64,000 nt of DNA from Aminobacter sp. HY435 (GTDB lineage: Bacteria > Pseudomonadota > Alphaproteobacteria > Rhizobiales > Rhizobiaceae), in assembly GCF_027568395.1 (NCBI RefSeq), contig NZ_JANKZL010000012.1:1-64000 (forward strand), read 5' to 3'. Shown in pieces: positions 36,341 through 44,814 of this stretch. Below the pieces are notes generated by a model. The model was given only the letters and a program-made list of their open reading frames with translations. It searched no databases and had not been told where the DNA came from. Within the stretch, counting starts at the first letter, position 1, and each line of letters begins with the position of its first letter. Both the position numbers and the translations under genes were made by a program.

Positions 36341-36907
36341 TCAACCGGTGCTTTCCAGGGTCTCCATTTGCGACTTGCTGGCCGCGCCGACGATGTTGCC
36401 GATGACCGCCGCCGCCCAGGTCCAGAAATAGGTCGCAAGGCCGCGATCGACATGAACGCGCAGCATCTCGCCGTGCCGATAGACGACAGCGTCGATGCCG
36501 GCAAAGGCCATTGCGGCAGAAGCACTTGTTGCGCCCGGATCGAGCGGCGTTGCCCGTGCTACGATTTCGCTCCAGGCACCCTCGACCTCGAATATCTGCA
36601 GCCCCGCGCTGACGGTGGTCACGGCGAAACCACCCTCGTGCCAGCCTGGCGCCACGGCCGACGGGCTCGCTGAAACGACCAGCAACCGGTCGCGCGCCAC
36701 GCGGACGGCATAGGCGTCGCCGCTAGCCACGCCGAATGCGCCCACGGGCTGAAGCGCGATGCCCGAGACGTCGCTCCATGCGGCGAGATCGCCGCTGACG
36801 TAAGACTGGTGCAGACCCTGCAACGAACGGATCGCCAGATCCGGCCTGCCGATGACCGCGGTGTTCCAATCGGGGACGACTGCCCATTTTTCGGCGAGGT
36901 TACGCAT
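36341..36907 (-). CDS. soxG: Sarcosine oxidase gamma subunit family protein
   Basis: This 188-aa SoxG-like protein is the last gene of the minus-strand soxBDAG operon. Its ATG at 36907 overlaps the end of soxA by 8 bp, an arrangement like mgdC-mgdD. It has a GcvT-like fold with weak motifs (SAMAFAGIDAVVYRHGEMLRVHVDRGLATYFW), shorter than MgdD (210 aa). It was assigned by position and general similarity. Confidence 0.82.
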   Translation of the reverse strand: MRNLAEKWAVVPDWNTAVIGRPDLAIRSLQGLHQSYVSGDLAAWSDVSGIALQPVGAFGVASGDAYAVRVARDRLLVVSASPSAVAPGWHEGGFAVTTVSAGLQIFEVEGAWSEIVARATPLDPGATSASAAMAFAGIDAVVYRHGEMLRVHVDRGLATYFWTWAAAVIGNIVGAASKSQMETLESTG

Positions 36908-39776
36908 TGAGGCGCGCTCCTGAAGCATCGAAGGCGCATGGCGCGGTGATCGTGGCGCGCCTGAGCATGCCGAGGTGCTGGATGTCGATGGTTTCGCCAT
37001 GGCGCGATGCGCCGCGCTCGATGAGGCCAAGCGCGATCGGCCGGTCGAGCGTCGGGCTGAAGTAGCTCGACGTCACGAACCCCTGGCTCTTGATCCTGCC
37101 GCCCTCGCGGGTGATGCCATGGGCGCCGGTGGCCAGCGCTTGTTCGCCGGGCGCGACCGCGAGGCCGACCAGCTGCTGGCGGCTGCCCGAAACGGCGACG
37201 TCGGTGAACAGCGAGCGCCGCCCGACATACTCGCCTGCGCGCTTGCTGCGTGGCCCTTCGACCCCGAGGTCGTGCGGCATGGTGGTGCCGTCGGTGTCCT
37301 TGCCGATGACGATGTAGCCCTTTTCGGCGCGCAGGATCATCAGAGCCTCGAGCCCGATGGTCACGGCGTCGAGCGCCTTGCCGGCTTCGTGCATCCGCGC
37401 CCAGAGGCGCTCGGCCCGGTCGGCTCGGATCGAGACTTCGTAGCTGCGGTCGCCGGTGAAGCTGACCCGCGCGACCCGCACCGGATCCTGTTCGAAGCGC
37501 CCCTCGCCGATCGCCATATGCGGCAGTTCGGCATCGTCGAGCGACAGCCCGAGATCGAGCGCCGAGAGCAACGTCCTCGAATTGGGGCCGGACACCGTCA
37601 GCGTCGCCATTTCGGCGGTGGCGTTGTGGATGTAGACCGCGTCACGGCCGAAACGGTCCTGGCGCCACTCCTCGAGGCGGGCATGCACCGAGGCGACATG
37701 CGAACTGGAGCAGGAAACGACGAAGCGGTTCACGCCCAGCCGCACCAGGATGCCGTCGTCGAAGACGACGCCGTTTTCCGACAGCATGAAGCCATAGCGG
37801 CAGCGGCCGGGCTTCAGCGTCGACATGGTGTTGTAGTAGATGAAATCGACGAACTCCGCCGCCTTCGGGCCCATCACCTCGATCTTGCCGAGCGTCGAGC
37901 CGTCGAACAGGGCCACCGACTGGCGGGCACGCCGCGCCTCGTCCTGGATCGCCCGGTCGGCATCCGCGCCGTAGTGGGCGGGCCGAAGCCAGCCGCCATA
38001 TTCCTGGAACACGGCCCCCTGCTGGCGATGGGCGTTTTCGATCGGCAGCCTGCGCACCGGTGACATCAGCTCGCCGGTGCGGACACCGACAAAGCTTGCC
38101 AGCGGAACCGGCGTGAAGGGAGGCCGGTAGGTGGTGGTGCCGACCTCGGGCACCGTGCGGCCGGTTACCGCGCCCATCAGCGCCAGCCCGGCCAGGTTGG
38201 AGGTCTTGCCCTGGTCGGTCGCCATGCCGAGTGTGGTGTAGCGCTTGAGGTGCTCGACCGAGATGAAGTTCTCGCGCGCCGCAAGCTCGACATCCTTGGC
38301 CGTGACGTCGTTCTGGTAGTCGATCCAGACGCGCCCCTTGGCGCCGGGAATAGGCCAGGCAGCCATGACGCCACCGGTCGCTTCCGCGCCGGTGCTGCGC
38401 GGGGTGGCCTCGTTGGCGTCGGCCGCCACAGCGCTTGCCGCAGATTCGAACGCCTCCGAGAGCGGGACGATGCCCGTGGCGGCGGCCCCGGCGACGGCGA
38501 TGCCCTCGACCGGATCGCCCGGCAGGAACGCGGCGCGCTGTTCGCTCCAGGCGAGCTTGCCTCGTGCCTGGCAGAACAGATGGATGGTCGGCGTCCAGCC
38601 GCCCGATACGGCGACGCAATCGGCGTCGAGCAACGTACCGTCGTCGAGGGTCACGCCCTCGACCCGCATCTTGCCGCGAGCCGAAGCGATGAGGCGTCCG
38701 GCAACCAGCCTGACACCGCCGGGAAGCCTCGGCAGCGCGTCCTTGCGCATGTCGATCAATGTCACGTCCGCGCCGGCCCCGGCCAGCGCTCCGGCGACCT
38801 CATAGGCGCTGTCATTGTTGGTCGCGACGACAACGCGTTTGCCGACGAGAACGGCATGGCGCCGGAGATAGCTCAGCGCCGCGTCGGCTGACATGATGCC
38901 CGGCAGGTCGTTGTTGGCGAAAGGCAGCGGACGCTCGATCGCGCCTGCGGCGAGCACGATGCGGCGCGGCCTCACCCGCCAAAGCGTGTCCGGCCTGCCA
39001 TCGCCATGACGCTGGTTCAGCCCGACCAGATTGTGGTCGTAGATGCCGAAGGCGGTGGTGGAGGAAAGCACGAGGCCGCCGTGCTGGGCGATTGCGGCGA
39101 CGGTTTCGTCGATCCACAGCGACGCCGGCTTGCCGTCGATTTCGCTCGCGCGATGGCGCAACGACCCACCGGGTGCTGGCTGGTCGTCGACAAGCATCAC
39201 CGACTGCCCGGCGGTAGCAGCCAGCCTGGCTGCGGCGAGACCGGCAGGACCCGCTCCGACGACGAGAAGATCGCAGTGGCGGTTGAGCTGATCGGCAGGA
39301 CCCGGCGACTGCCAGTCCCTGTCGACCGCGCCAAGCCCGGCAACCGCGCGGATGCGCGGCTCGAACAGGTGCCAGTCCGGCCACATGAAGGTCTTGTAGT
39401 AGAAGGCGGCGGGAATGAAGCGTGCGAAGCGGTCGATGAAGGCATTGCGGTCGGACGCTGCGTTCGGCTGCGCGTTGACGCTTCTGGCGGCCATTCCTTC
39501 GACGGCCGGTTCGGTGGTGGCGCGGGTGTTTGGCGTTACAGCAACGCTGCCGCTGACATCGACCAGGGCGTTCGGCTCTTCGACGCCCGCCCCCCAGATG
39601 CCGCGCGGACGGTGATACTTGAAGCTGCGCGCAACGACGGCGACGTCGTTGGCAAGCAGCGCCGAGGCGATGGTGTCGCCGGCAAAACCCGAAACCGTGC
39701 GCCCGTCGAAACTGAACGTGACCGGGCGCGCGCGGTCGATGGCACTGCCGCCGGAGGCAAGTCGCATAGCGGTCAT
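36900..39776 (-). CDS. soxA: Sarcosine oxidase alpha subunit family protein
   Basis: This 958-aa SoxA-type subunit has a 2Fe-2S-like N-terminal fold (TFSFDGRTVSGFAGDTIASALL) and an NAD/FAD domain (LLVVGAGPAGLAAARLAATAG near 168). The C-terminal half is a GCV_T folate-binding domain (ALFDGSTLGKIEVMGPKAAEF). The ATG at 39776 overlaps the soxD stop (ATGA). It is a full-length paralogue of MgdC with clearly diverged sequence. True sarcosine oxidase or another N-methyl amino acid oxidase are both possible. Confidence 0.88.
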   Translation of the reverse strand: MTAMRLASGGSAIDRARPVTFSFDGRTVSGFAGDTIASALLANDVAVVARSFKYHRPRGIWGAGVEEPNALVDVSGSVAVTPNTRATTEPAVEGMAARSVNAQPNAASDRNAFIDRFARFIPAAFYYKTFMWPDWHLFEPRIRAVAGLGAVDRDWQSPGPADQLNRHCDLLVVGAGPAGLAAARLAATAGQSVMLVDDQPAPGGSLRHRASEIDGKPASLWIDETVAAIAQHGGLVLSSTTAFGIYDHNLVGLNQRHGDGRPDTLWRVRPRRIVLAAGAIERPLPFANNDLPGIMSADAALSYLRRHAVLVGKRVVVATNNDSAYEVAGALAGAGADVTLIDMRKDALPRLPGGVRLVAGRLIASARGKMRVEGVTLDDGTLLDADCVAVSGGWTPTIHLFCQARGKLAWSEQRAAFLPGDPVEGIAVAGAAATGIVPLSEAFESAASAVAADANEATPRSTGAEATGGVMAAWPIPGAKGRVWIDYQNDVTAKDVELAARENFISVEHLKRYTTLGMATDQGKTSNLAGLALMGAVTGRTVPEVGTTTYRPPFTPVPLASFVGVRTGELMSPVRRLPIENAHRQQGAVFQEYGGWLRPAHYGADADRAIQDEARRARQSVALFDGSTLGKIEVMGPKAAEFVDFIYYNTMSTLKPGRCRYGFMLSENGVVFDDGILVRLGVNRFVVSCSSSHVASVHARLEEWRQDRFGRDAVYIHNATAEMATLTVSGPNSRTLLSALDLGLSLDDAELPHMAIGEGRFEQDPVRVARVSFTGDRSYEVSIRADRAERLWARMHEAGKALDAVTIGLEALMILRAEKGYIVIGKDTDGTTMPHDLGVEGPRSKRAGEYVGRRSLFTDVAVSGSRQQLVGLAVAPGEQALATGAHGITREGGRIKSQGFVTSSYFSPTLDRPIALGLIERGASRHGETIDIQHLGMLRRATITAPCAFDASGARLNA

Positions 39777-40042
39777 TGGGCGTGCTCCGCACAGTCGAGC
39801 GAGGTCGTCGAGGCGACATGGTGGGAGACGCTGTCGCGTGCCATGACGAAGAACTCGCCGCAGGTCATGTGCACCCAGACCTCGCGGACCGCGCCCTTGG
39901 GGTTGTCGCGCAAGTAGAGGTAGCTGGCCCAGCGTTCGGAGGTGACATCGGCTCCGTCGGGCCGGATGTTGCCGGCCTCGCCGCCGAAATGGAACTCGGT
40001 TTCGTCGCGCTGGCCGCAGAACGGGCAGTGAAAAAGCTGCAT
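39773..40042 (-). CDS. soxD: Sarcosine oxidase delta subunit family protein
   Basis: This 89-aa zinc-binding small subunit starts MQLFHCPFCGQRDETEF, with C6 and C9. A third Cys lies in HMTCGEFF with a nearby His. It is shorter than MgdB (102 aa). Its start is 8 bp after soxB on the minus strand and its stop overlaps soxA. Confidence 0.9.
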   Translation of the reverse strand: MQLFHCPFCGQRDETEFHFGGEAGNIRPDGADVTSERWASYLYLRDNPKGAVREVWVHMTCGEFFVMARDSVSHHVASTTSLDCAEHAQ

Positions 40043-40050
40043 GATTTCCT

Positions 40051-41304
40051 CTAGTGCGCGATGCCGGAACCGGCCGCCTCGTCGAGCAGCCTGCCGGTGA
40101 CGAAGCGGTCGAGATCGAAGGGACGACTGATGTCGTTGTGCTTGCCGGTCGCCAGCAGATTGGCGAGCAGCGTGCCGCCGGCGGGAATGGCCTTGAAGCC
40201 ACCGGTGCCCCAGCCGCAGTTGAGGAACAGGCCGGGCAGCGGCGACTCGCCGATGATCGGCGACGAATCCGGAACGACGTCGACGATGCCGGCCCATTGG
40301 CGCATCAGCTTGAGCTGGCCGAACGCCGGGAACATCTCGAGCAGGCCGGAGATCACGTTCTCGAGCGTCGGCAGGTTGCCGCGCTGGCCATAGGACGGGG
40401 TGCGGTCGAGCGCGCCGCCGATGACGATCTCACCCTTGTCGGACTGGCTGACATAGACGCCTGTGCCTGGCGAAAGCACAACCGTATCGAGGATTGGCTT
40501 GACCGGTTCGGACACGCAGGCCTGCAGCGCATAGGAGTTGATCGGCAGTCTGAAGCCGGCCTTGGCTGCCAGTACGGAGGAATGCCCGGCCACAGCCATG
40601 CCGATGCGGTCGGTGCGGATGGTGCCGCGTGACGTCTGGACGCCACGGCAGCGCCCGCCCTCGATGATGAAGTCGCTGACTTCGCAATTCTGGATAATGT
40701 CGACGCCGAGAGCGCTTGCGGCGCGCGCATAGCCCCAGGCCACCGCATCGTGGCGGGCCGTGCCCGCCCTGCCCTGCCACACGCCTCCGAAGACCGGGTA
40801 GCGCGCATCGGGTGCAAAATTAAGCGCCGGGGCAACACGGCGCACATCGTCGACCGAAAACATTTCCGCATCGACGCCGTTGATCTGCATCGCGTTGACG
40901 GTGCGCGCGCCGATCTCCATCTCGCCAATGCTGTGGCACAGGAACACCATGCCACGCTGCGAGAGCATCACGTTGTAGTTCAGCTCCTTCGACAGGCCCT
41001 CGTAGAGCCGATGCGCCAGGCCGTAGATCGCCACGCTCTCGGGATAGTAGTAGTTGGAGCGCACGACAGTCGTGTTGCGACCGGTGTTGCCGCCGCCGAT
41101 CCAGCCCTTTTCCAGCACGGCGATGTTGCTGATGCCGTGGGTCCTGGCGAGATAATATGCCGTCGCCAGCCCATGGCCGCCGCCGCCGATGATGACGGCG
41201 TCATAGTTCTTTTTCGGCTCCGGCGAGCGCCAGGCCGGCTGCCAGCCCTTCTGGCCGGCAAGGCCTTCCTTGATCAGGGACAGCGCGGAGTAGCGGCGGG
41301 TCAT
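40051..41304 (-). CDS. soxB: Sarcosine oxidase beta subunit family protein
   Basis: This 417-aa FAD-dependent subunit has AVIIGGGGHGLATAYYLAR at about 36-54 and GTARHDAVAWGYARA, where the His corresponds to the covalent FMN site of SoxB. It is the first gene of the soxBDAG operon. It is the same length as MgdA and colinear with it, so the two operons are paralogous. Substrate discrimination (sarcosine, N-methylglutamate or other) cannot be read from sequence alone. Confidence 0.9.
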   Translation of the reverse strand: MTRRYSALSLIKEGLAGQKGWQPAWRSPEPKKNYDAVIIGGGGHGLATAYYLARTHGISNIAVLEKGWIGGGNTGRNTTVVRSNYYYPESVAIYGLAHRLYEGLSKELNYNVMLSQRGMVFLCHSIGEMEIGARTVNAMQINGVDAEMFSVDDVRRVAPALNFAPDARYPVFGGVWQGRAGTARHDAVAWGYARAASALGVDIIQNCEVSDFIIEGGRCRGVQTSRGTIRTDRIGMAVAGHSSVLAAKAGFRLPINSYALQACVSEPVKPILDTVVLSPGTGVYVSQSDKGEIVIGGALDRTPSYGQRGNLPTLENVISGLLEMFPAFGQLKLMRQWAGIVDVVPDSSPIIGESPLPGLFLNCGWGTGGFKAIPAGGTLLANLLATGKHNDISRPFDLDRFVTGRLLDEAAGSGIAH

Positions 41305-41648
41305 TGCGACATTTTCCCGGAGTTCCCCTTGTTTGGTCGTTCAGGGCGCTGTTGGCCGTCCCGAGACTTGGCGGGGCCTTGGCCAAAGCGGGGTACAGTC
41401 CGCGTTGCGCGGTCGAAGCCGGTAATCTGCATCACTTGTGCCCCACCTTGTCAGTCCCGCCTGTCCAGCGATCCGTCGCGCTCGATCAGCACGACTCCGT
41501 CCAGTCGGATTTCGCCAGCCAAAGCGGCGGCCATGCCGCTTCCGTCCTCGCGCAAGACTCGGTGGCGTCCTCCCAGACCGGGCGGAGACTAAAGAAATGT
41601 ACACTAATGTCTAGTGGGCATCGCTAATGCGGTCGGGCCGCGCGCGGC
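41305..41648. promoter_or_regulatory. Upstream region of soxBDAG
   Basis: This stretch of about 340 bp has no supported gene. It must contain the soxB promoter. A minus-strand frame ending with GEIRLDGVVLIERDGSLD near 41460-41525 reads somewhat like coding sequence but lacks a start or family match, so it may be another gene remnant. Confidence 0.4.
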
Positions 41649-41831
41649 TTGCTCGGGGCCGCGGGCGCCCGCGCCTATTTTGTCCTCGGCAGTTCCAAGT
41701 TCGGCCGGCTGACGCCGCCGCGCATGCCCCGCTTCGAGCTTGCCGCCGGCGTCATCGTCGACGCACCTCCCCCCGCAGCCATGGTCGAGGCGCTGGAGCG
41801 CAAGGGGCCGAAGGTTATCGTCGGGGAATAG
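41649..41831 (+). pseudogene. C-terminal remnant of a DeoR-family regulator
   Basis: The 60 codons read ARAYFVLGSSKFGRLTPPRM then AAGVIVDAPPPAAMVEALER. This matches the end of DeoR-type sensor domains, where a Lys-Phe-Gly-Arg motif is followed by a D-PP segment. The HTH and most of the sensor domain are missing. It is a decayed or truncated gene next to the sox operon. Confidence 0.5.
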
Positions 41832-41867
41832 TCGCAAGCGACGGCAAGGCGTAGCTCCCGACCCTCC

Positions 41868-42527
41868 TCAGGTCAGCTTCTGCCGCCGTTCCAGTTCCGC
41901 CGCAGTTGGCGTCTCGAACTCGAACGAGCCGGTGACGATGTCGCCGTCGCGGATGTATTTGTTGACCGTCACGCCCGTGCCGGAAACCTGCGACGACACC
42001 AGCTTCAGCTTCGACGGCAGGGCGGCATCGCCGAACAGGCGCTTGCCCTTGCCGAGCACCAGCGGAAAGATCGAGATGTTGAGCTCGTCGACGAGGTCGT
42101 TGGCGAGCAGGGTCTTGAGGAAATCGGTCGAGCCCTGGGTGAGAAGGTCCGGCCCGTCCCCGGCCTTCAGCTTGCGCACGGCAGCTACCGCATCCGGGCC
42201 GAGCGAATGGCTGTTTTGCCAACCGAGCTTCAGGTCGGGGTTTCGCGTCGCGACATACTTGTTGATGCGGTCGAACAGCGGGCCGATGGGGTCGTCGGCG
42301 TCGACAAAGGGCCAGTGCGCGGCGAAGATGTCCCAGGTCTTGCGCCCGAGCAAAAGGTCGAACGGCCTGGCGAACATCTCGCCCACGGCTCCGGTCATCG
42401 TCTCGTCGAAATAGGGCGCGGCCCAGCCACCATATTTGAAGCCGCCGATCGGATCCTCGTCCGGTCCGCCCGGCGCCTGCATGATGCCGTCGAGGCTCAT
42501 GAATGCTCCTACAACGATCTTTCGCAT
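41868..42527 (-). CDS. Dihydrofolate reductase-like (RibD C-terminal domain) protein
   Basis: This 219-aa protein has the RibD C-terminal/DHFR-like fold: MRKIVVGAFMSLDGIMQAPGG at the start, LLLGRKTWDIFAAHWP near 58 and LLTQGSTDFLKTLLANDLVDELNISIFPLVLGKGKRLF later. Such stand-alone proteins are common in rhizobia and mostly uncharacterised; NADPH-dependent reduction is likely. The ATG at 42527 is chosen because it gives the conserved MRKI start. Confidence 0.85.
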   Translation of the reverse strand: MRKIVVGAFMSLDGIMQAPGGPDEDPIGGFKYGGWAAPYFDETMTGAVGEMFARPFDLLLGRKTWDIFAAHWPFVDADDPIGPLFDRINKYVATRNPDLKLGWQNSHSLGPDAVAAVRKLKAGDGPDLLTQGSTDFLKTLLANDLVDELNISIFPLVLGKGKRLFGDAALPSKLKLVSSQVSGTGVTVNKYIRDGDIVTGSFEFETPTAAELERRQKLT

Positions 42528-42763
42528 GTCGTTCTCCTTCGCCGCTGCTTTGGCTCTACGCAGTGAAGACGCTCGGCCGTGACTCGTTCCGACAGCTTGC
42601 CGCAAAATTCTGCGCCCAGCACGACGAAGCGTGGCAACACACATTCCGTCATCGCCGCCGCCCGCGCTCTCAAGGCGCCCTATGACCCGAAGTCCGAACG
42701 CGTGAAGGCTGACAGCACGGAATTGCGCGAAGCTGCCTGATATCTCCTGGCCCTCCCCCGACT

Positions 42764-42791
42764 GCCCCTCCCCGCTAAGGGAGGGGCTTTT
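42764..42791 (+). terminator. Hairpin with T-tract, plus strand
   Basis: GCCCCTCCC (42764-42772) pairs with GGGAGGGGC (42779-42787), followed by TTTT. No intact plus-strand gene lies upstream; a short coding-like tail ending at 42740 (TELREAA-stop) may be what it once terminated. Confidence 0.5.
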
Positions 42792-42797
42792 CGGGCG

Positions 42798-43127
42798 TCA
42801 GGCGTCGGCGAGTTTGAGCATGGCGATGCCGGCCAGCACGACAACGACCCCGCCCAGCCGCAGCGGTCCAAGCGTCTCGCCAAACAGCACGACGCCCATG
42901 ATGACCGTGCCGGCGGCCCCGATCCCGGTCCACACCGCATAGGCGGTGCCAACAGGCAGCGCCTCCAGCACCTTGCCGAGCAGATAGACGAACGCCGCCA
43001 GCAAAAGCACCGAGACGACCGACCAGCCAAGGCGGGTGTAGCCTTCGGCATATTTCATCGACACCGCCCAGGCGATGTCGAGGACCCCGGCAACCACCAG
43101 CAGGATCCAGGCAAGTCCCTGGCTCAT
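42798..43127 (-). CDS. Small multidrug resistance (SMR) family transporter
   Basis: This 109-aa protein has four predicted helices and SMR features: WILLVVAGVLDIAWAVSMKYAEGYTR, the TM1 acidic residue (D17, with E14 usual in EmrE), and AYAVWTGIGAAGTVIMGVVLFGE. It resembles the SugE/guanidinium exporter branch. The start at 43127 is 2 bp from the gst stop, so the two are probably co-transcribed. Confidence 0.88.
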   Translation of the reverse strand: MSQGLAWILLVVAGVLDIAWAVSMKYAEGYTRLGWSVVSVLLLAAFVYLLGKVLEALPVGTAYAVWTGIGAAGTVIMGVVLFGETLGPLRLGGVVVVLAGIAMLKLADA

Positions 43128-43129
43128 GG

Positions 43130-43756
43130 TCAGGCGGCCCGCTTCATGCCTTCGGCCTGCATCGCCTCGCGCACCTTGGGCCGCGAACCGACGCGTTCCA
43201 TGTAGGCACGCAGCCTTGGGAAGGCCGACAGGTCGACCTTGGCGAAGGCGGACCAGCCGACGATAGTGAAGAGATAAGCGTCGCCTGTGGTGAAGGTCTC
43301 GCCCATCAAATATGAGCCGCTGTCCGCCAGATGGTTTTCGACATGGGCCAGCCGCTCTGCGATCTTGCCGCGCGCCACCTCCTGCGCCTGGGCGCCATAT
43401 TCGGGATGGAACAGCCACGGGCTGTACATCTTGTGCAGTTCGGTGGCGACGAAATTGAGCCAGGACTGCAACTGGTAGCGTTCGCCCGTGCCGGCAGCCG
43501 GGGCCAGCTTGGATGCGGGACGGAGGTCGGCGAGATACTGGACGATCGCGGCCCCCTCGGTGAGAAGCGAACCGTCATCGAGTTCGAGCGCCGGCACGTA
43601 GCCGTTGGGGTTCACCTTGGTGAAGTCGCGACCGGTGCTGGTGACATGCGGCTTCCTGGAGATGTCGACGCGCTCGATGTCTAGCGGAATGCCGGCTTCG
43701 AGCGCCACTATGTGGGGCGAGAGCGAGCAGGTGCCGGTTGCGTAGTAGAGTTTCAT
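43130..43756 (-). CDS. gst: Glutathione S-transferase
   Basis: This 208-aa beta-class-like GST starts MKLYYATGTCSLSPHIVALEAG, with the conserved Cys10 region of bacterial beta GSTs. NPNGYVPALELDDGSLLTEGAAIVQYL forms the glutathione site. The ATG at 43756 is the natural start. It is divergent from a LysR gene; the gap holds two palindromes (43814-43827 and 43851-43872) that are likely LysR sites. Confidence 0.9.
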   Translation of the reverse strand: MKLYYATGTCSLSPHIVALEAGIPLDIERVDISRKPHVTSTGRDFTKVNPNGYVPALELDDGSLLTEGAAIVQYLADLRPASKLAPAAGTGERYQLQSWLNFVATELHKMYSPWLFHPEYGAQAQEVARGKIAERLAHVENHLADSGSYLMGETFTTGDAYLFTIVGWSAFAKVDLSAFPRLRAYMERVGSRPKVREAMQAEGMKRAA

Positions 43757-43813
43757 GATCTGTCCTCTTGGGTTCTGACCTGACGGTCGTTGCTGCCAGG
43801 GACAATGTAGAGT

Positions 43814-43872
43814 TTGCGCAGTCGCAATGCTCTTTGGTTCTTTGCCAATAGCGTTTGCATGATTGCAAACGC
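43814..43872. promoter_or_regulatory. Two palindromes between gst and the divergent lysR
   Basis: TTGCG-CAGT-CGCAA (43814-43827) and GCGTTTGCA-TGAT-TGCAAACGC (43851-43872) are inverted repeats in the 137-bp gap. The second has perfect 9-bp arms and the T-N11-A-like spacing expected of LysR boxes. They probably bind the adjacent LysR protein. Confidence 0.55.
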
Positions 43873-43893
43873 AGATCATGCTAGAAGGCGGTA

Positions 43894-44802
43894 ATGGAAG
43901 ACTGGAACGATCTCAGGTTGGTGCTTGCGGTGGCCCGCGCCGGCAGCCTCACTGCAGCCGCCGAATTGCTCGGCATCGACCATTCGACGGTGTTCCGCCG
44001 GCTCAACGCGCTCGAACAGCGGTTGGCGGTGCGCGTGTTCGAACGCCTGCCCGGCGGCATCTACCAGATGACGCCGGCTGGCGAACGCATGGCGGCCGCC
44101 GCCGAGCGCATGGAGGACGAGGCGCTGGCGCTGGCCCGCGACATCGCCGGCGCAGACGGCCGGTTGTCGGGGCGCCTGCGCGTCACCTCGTCGGAAACGC
44201 TCGCCTATAGCAGGCTGACGAAGCACCTTGCCGCGTTCCGCGCCGTGCATCCCGGCATCGTCGTCGAACTGGCCATCGAAAATCGCGTCCTCAGCCTGTC
44301 GCGCCGCGAGGCCGACGTGGCGCTCAGGCCGATCCGGCCCAGGGAAGGCGATCTCTGGGGCCGCAAGCTCGCTGGCGTCGCCTGGACGTTTTTTGCCGCG
44401 CCGGCTTATCTCGACGCTCATGAAGGTGCGATTGCCGACACCTCAGCACTCGGCCCGCACGCCCTGATCGGCTGGGAGGAGACGGCCGGCGGCATCATGG
44501 CCGCCGATTGGCTGGAGCGGAACGTCGCGGCTGAAAATTTCGCCTACCGCACCAACAGCCTGGTCAACCAGTCGGTGGCGGCGCGTGCCGGCATCGGTGT
44601 CGCGCTCCTGCCCTGCTATCTCGGCGATGGCGTTCCCGGGCTGGTGCGTGCGCTGGCCAAGCCGGTCGAGGAACTCGCCGGCGAACTCTGGATAGTCACC
44701 CATCAGGACCTGAAGGGCACGGCGCGCGTGCGCGCTTTCTTCGACGTCGTTGGCGACGGCCTGGCGCGCGAGCGCGACCTGTTCGAAGGCCGCGCCAGCT
44801 AG
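43894..44802 (+). CDS. LysR-family transcriptional regulator (gst-linked)
   Basis: This 302-aa LTTR has an HTH at about 5-60 (DLRLVLAVARAGSLTAAAELLGIDHSTVFRRLNALEQRL) and a substrate-binding domain after residue 85. It is divergent from gst-SMR and probably controls that pair and itself. It resembles the regulators often found next to GSTs; the inducer is unknown. Confidence 0.88.
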   Translation: MEDWNDLRLVLAVARAGSLTAAAELLGIDHSTVFRRLNALEQRLAVRVFERLPGGIYQMTPAGERMAAAAERMEDEALALARDIAGADGRLSGRLRVTSSETLAYSRLTKHLAAFRAVHPGIVVELAIENRVLSLSRREADVALRPIRPREGDLWGRKLAGVAWTFFAAPAYLDAHEGAIADTSALGPHALIGWEETAGGIMAADWLERNVAAENFAYRTNSLVNQSVAARAGIGVALLPCYLGDGVPGLVRALAKPVEELAGELWIVTHQDLKGTARVRAFFDVVGDGLARERDLFEGRAS

Positions 44803-44814
44803 GTCACGTAGTCG

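Noticed and set aside
35972-36344. Short frames on both strands between the phytase-like gene and soxG
   Set aside because: They lack motifs and ribosome-binding sites; only the IS30-like start was kept as a remnant.
42503-42740. Coding-like tail ending TELREAA upstream of a hairpin
   Set aside because: No start, no family match and frame changes; may be a gene remnant but not supported enough to call.
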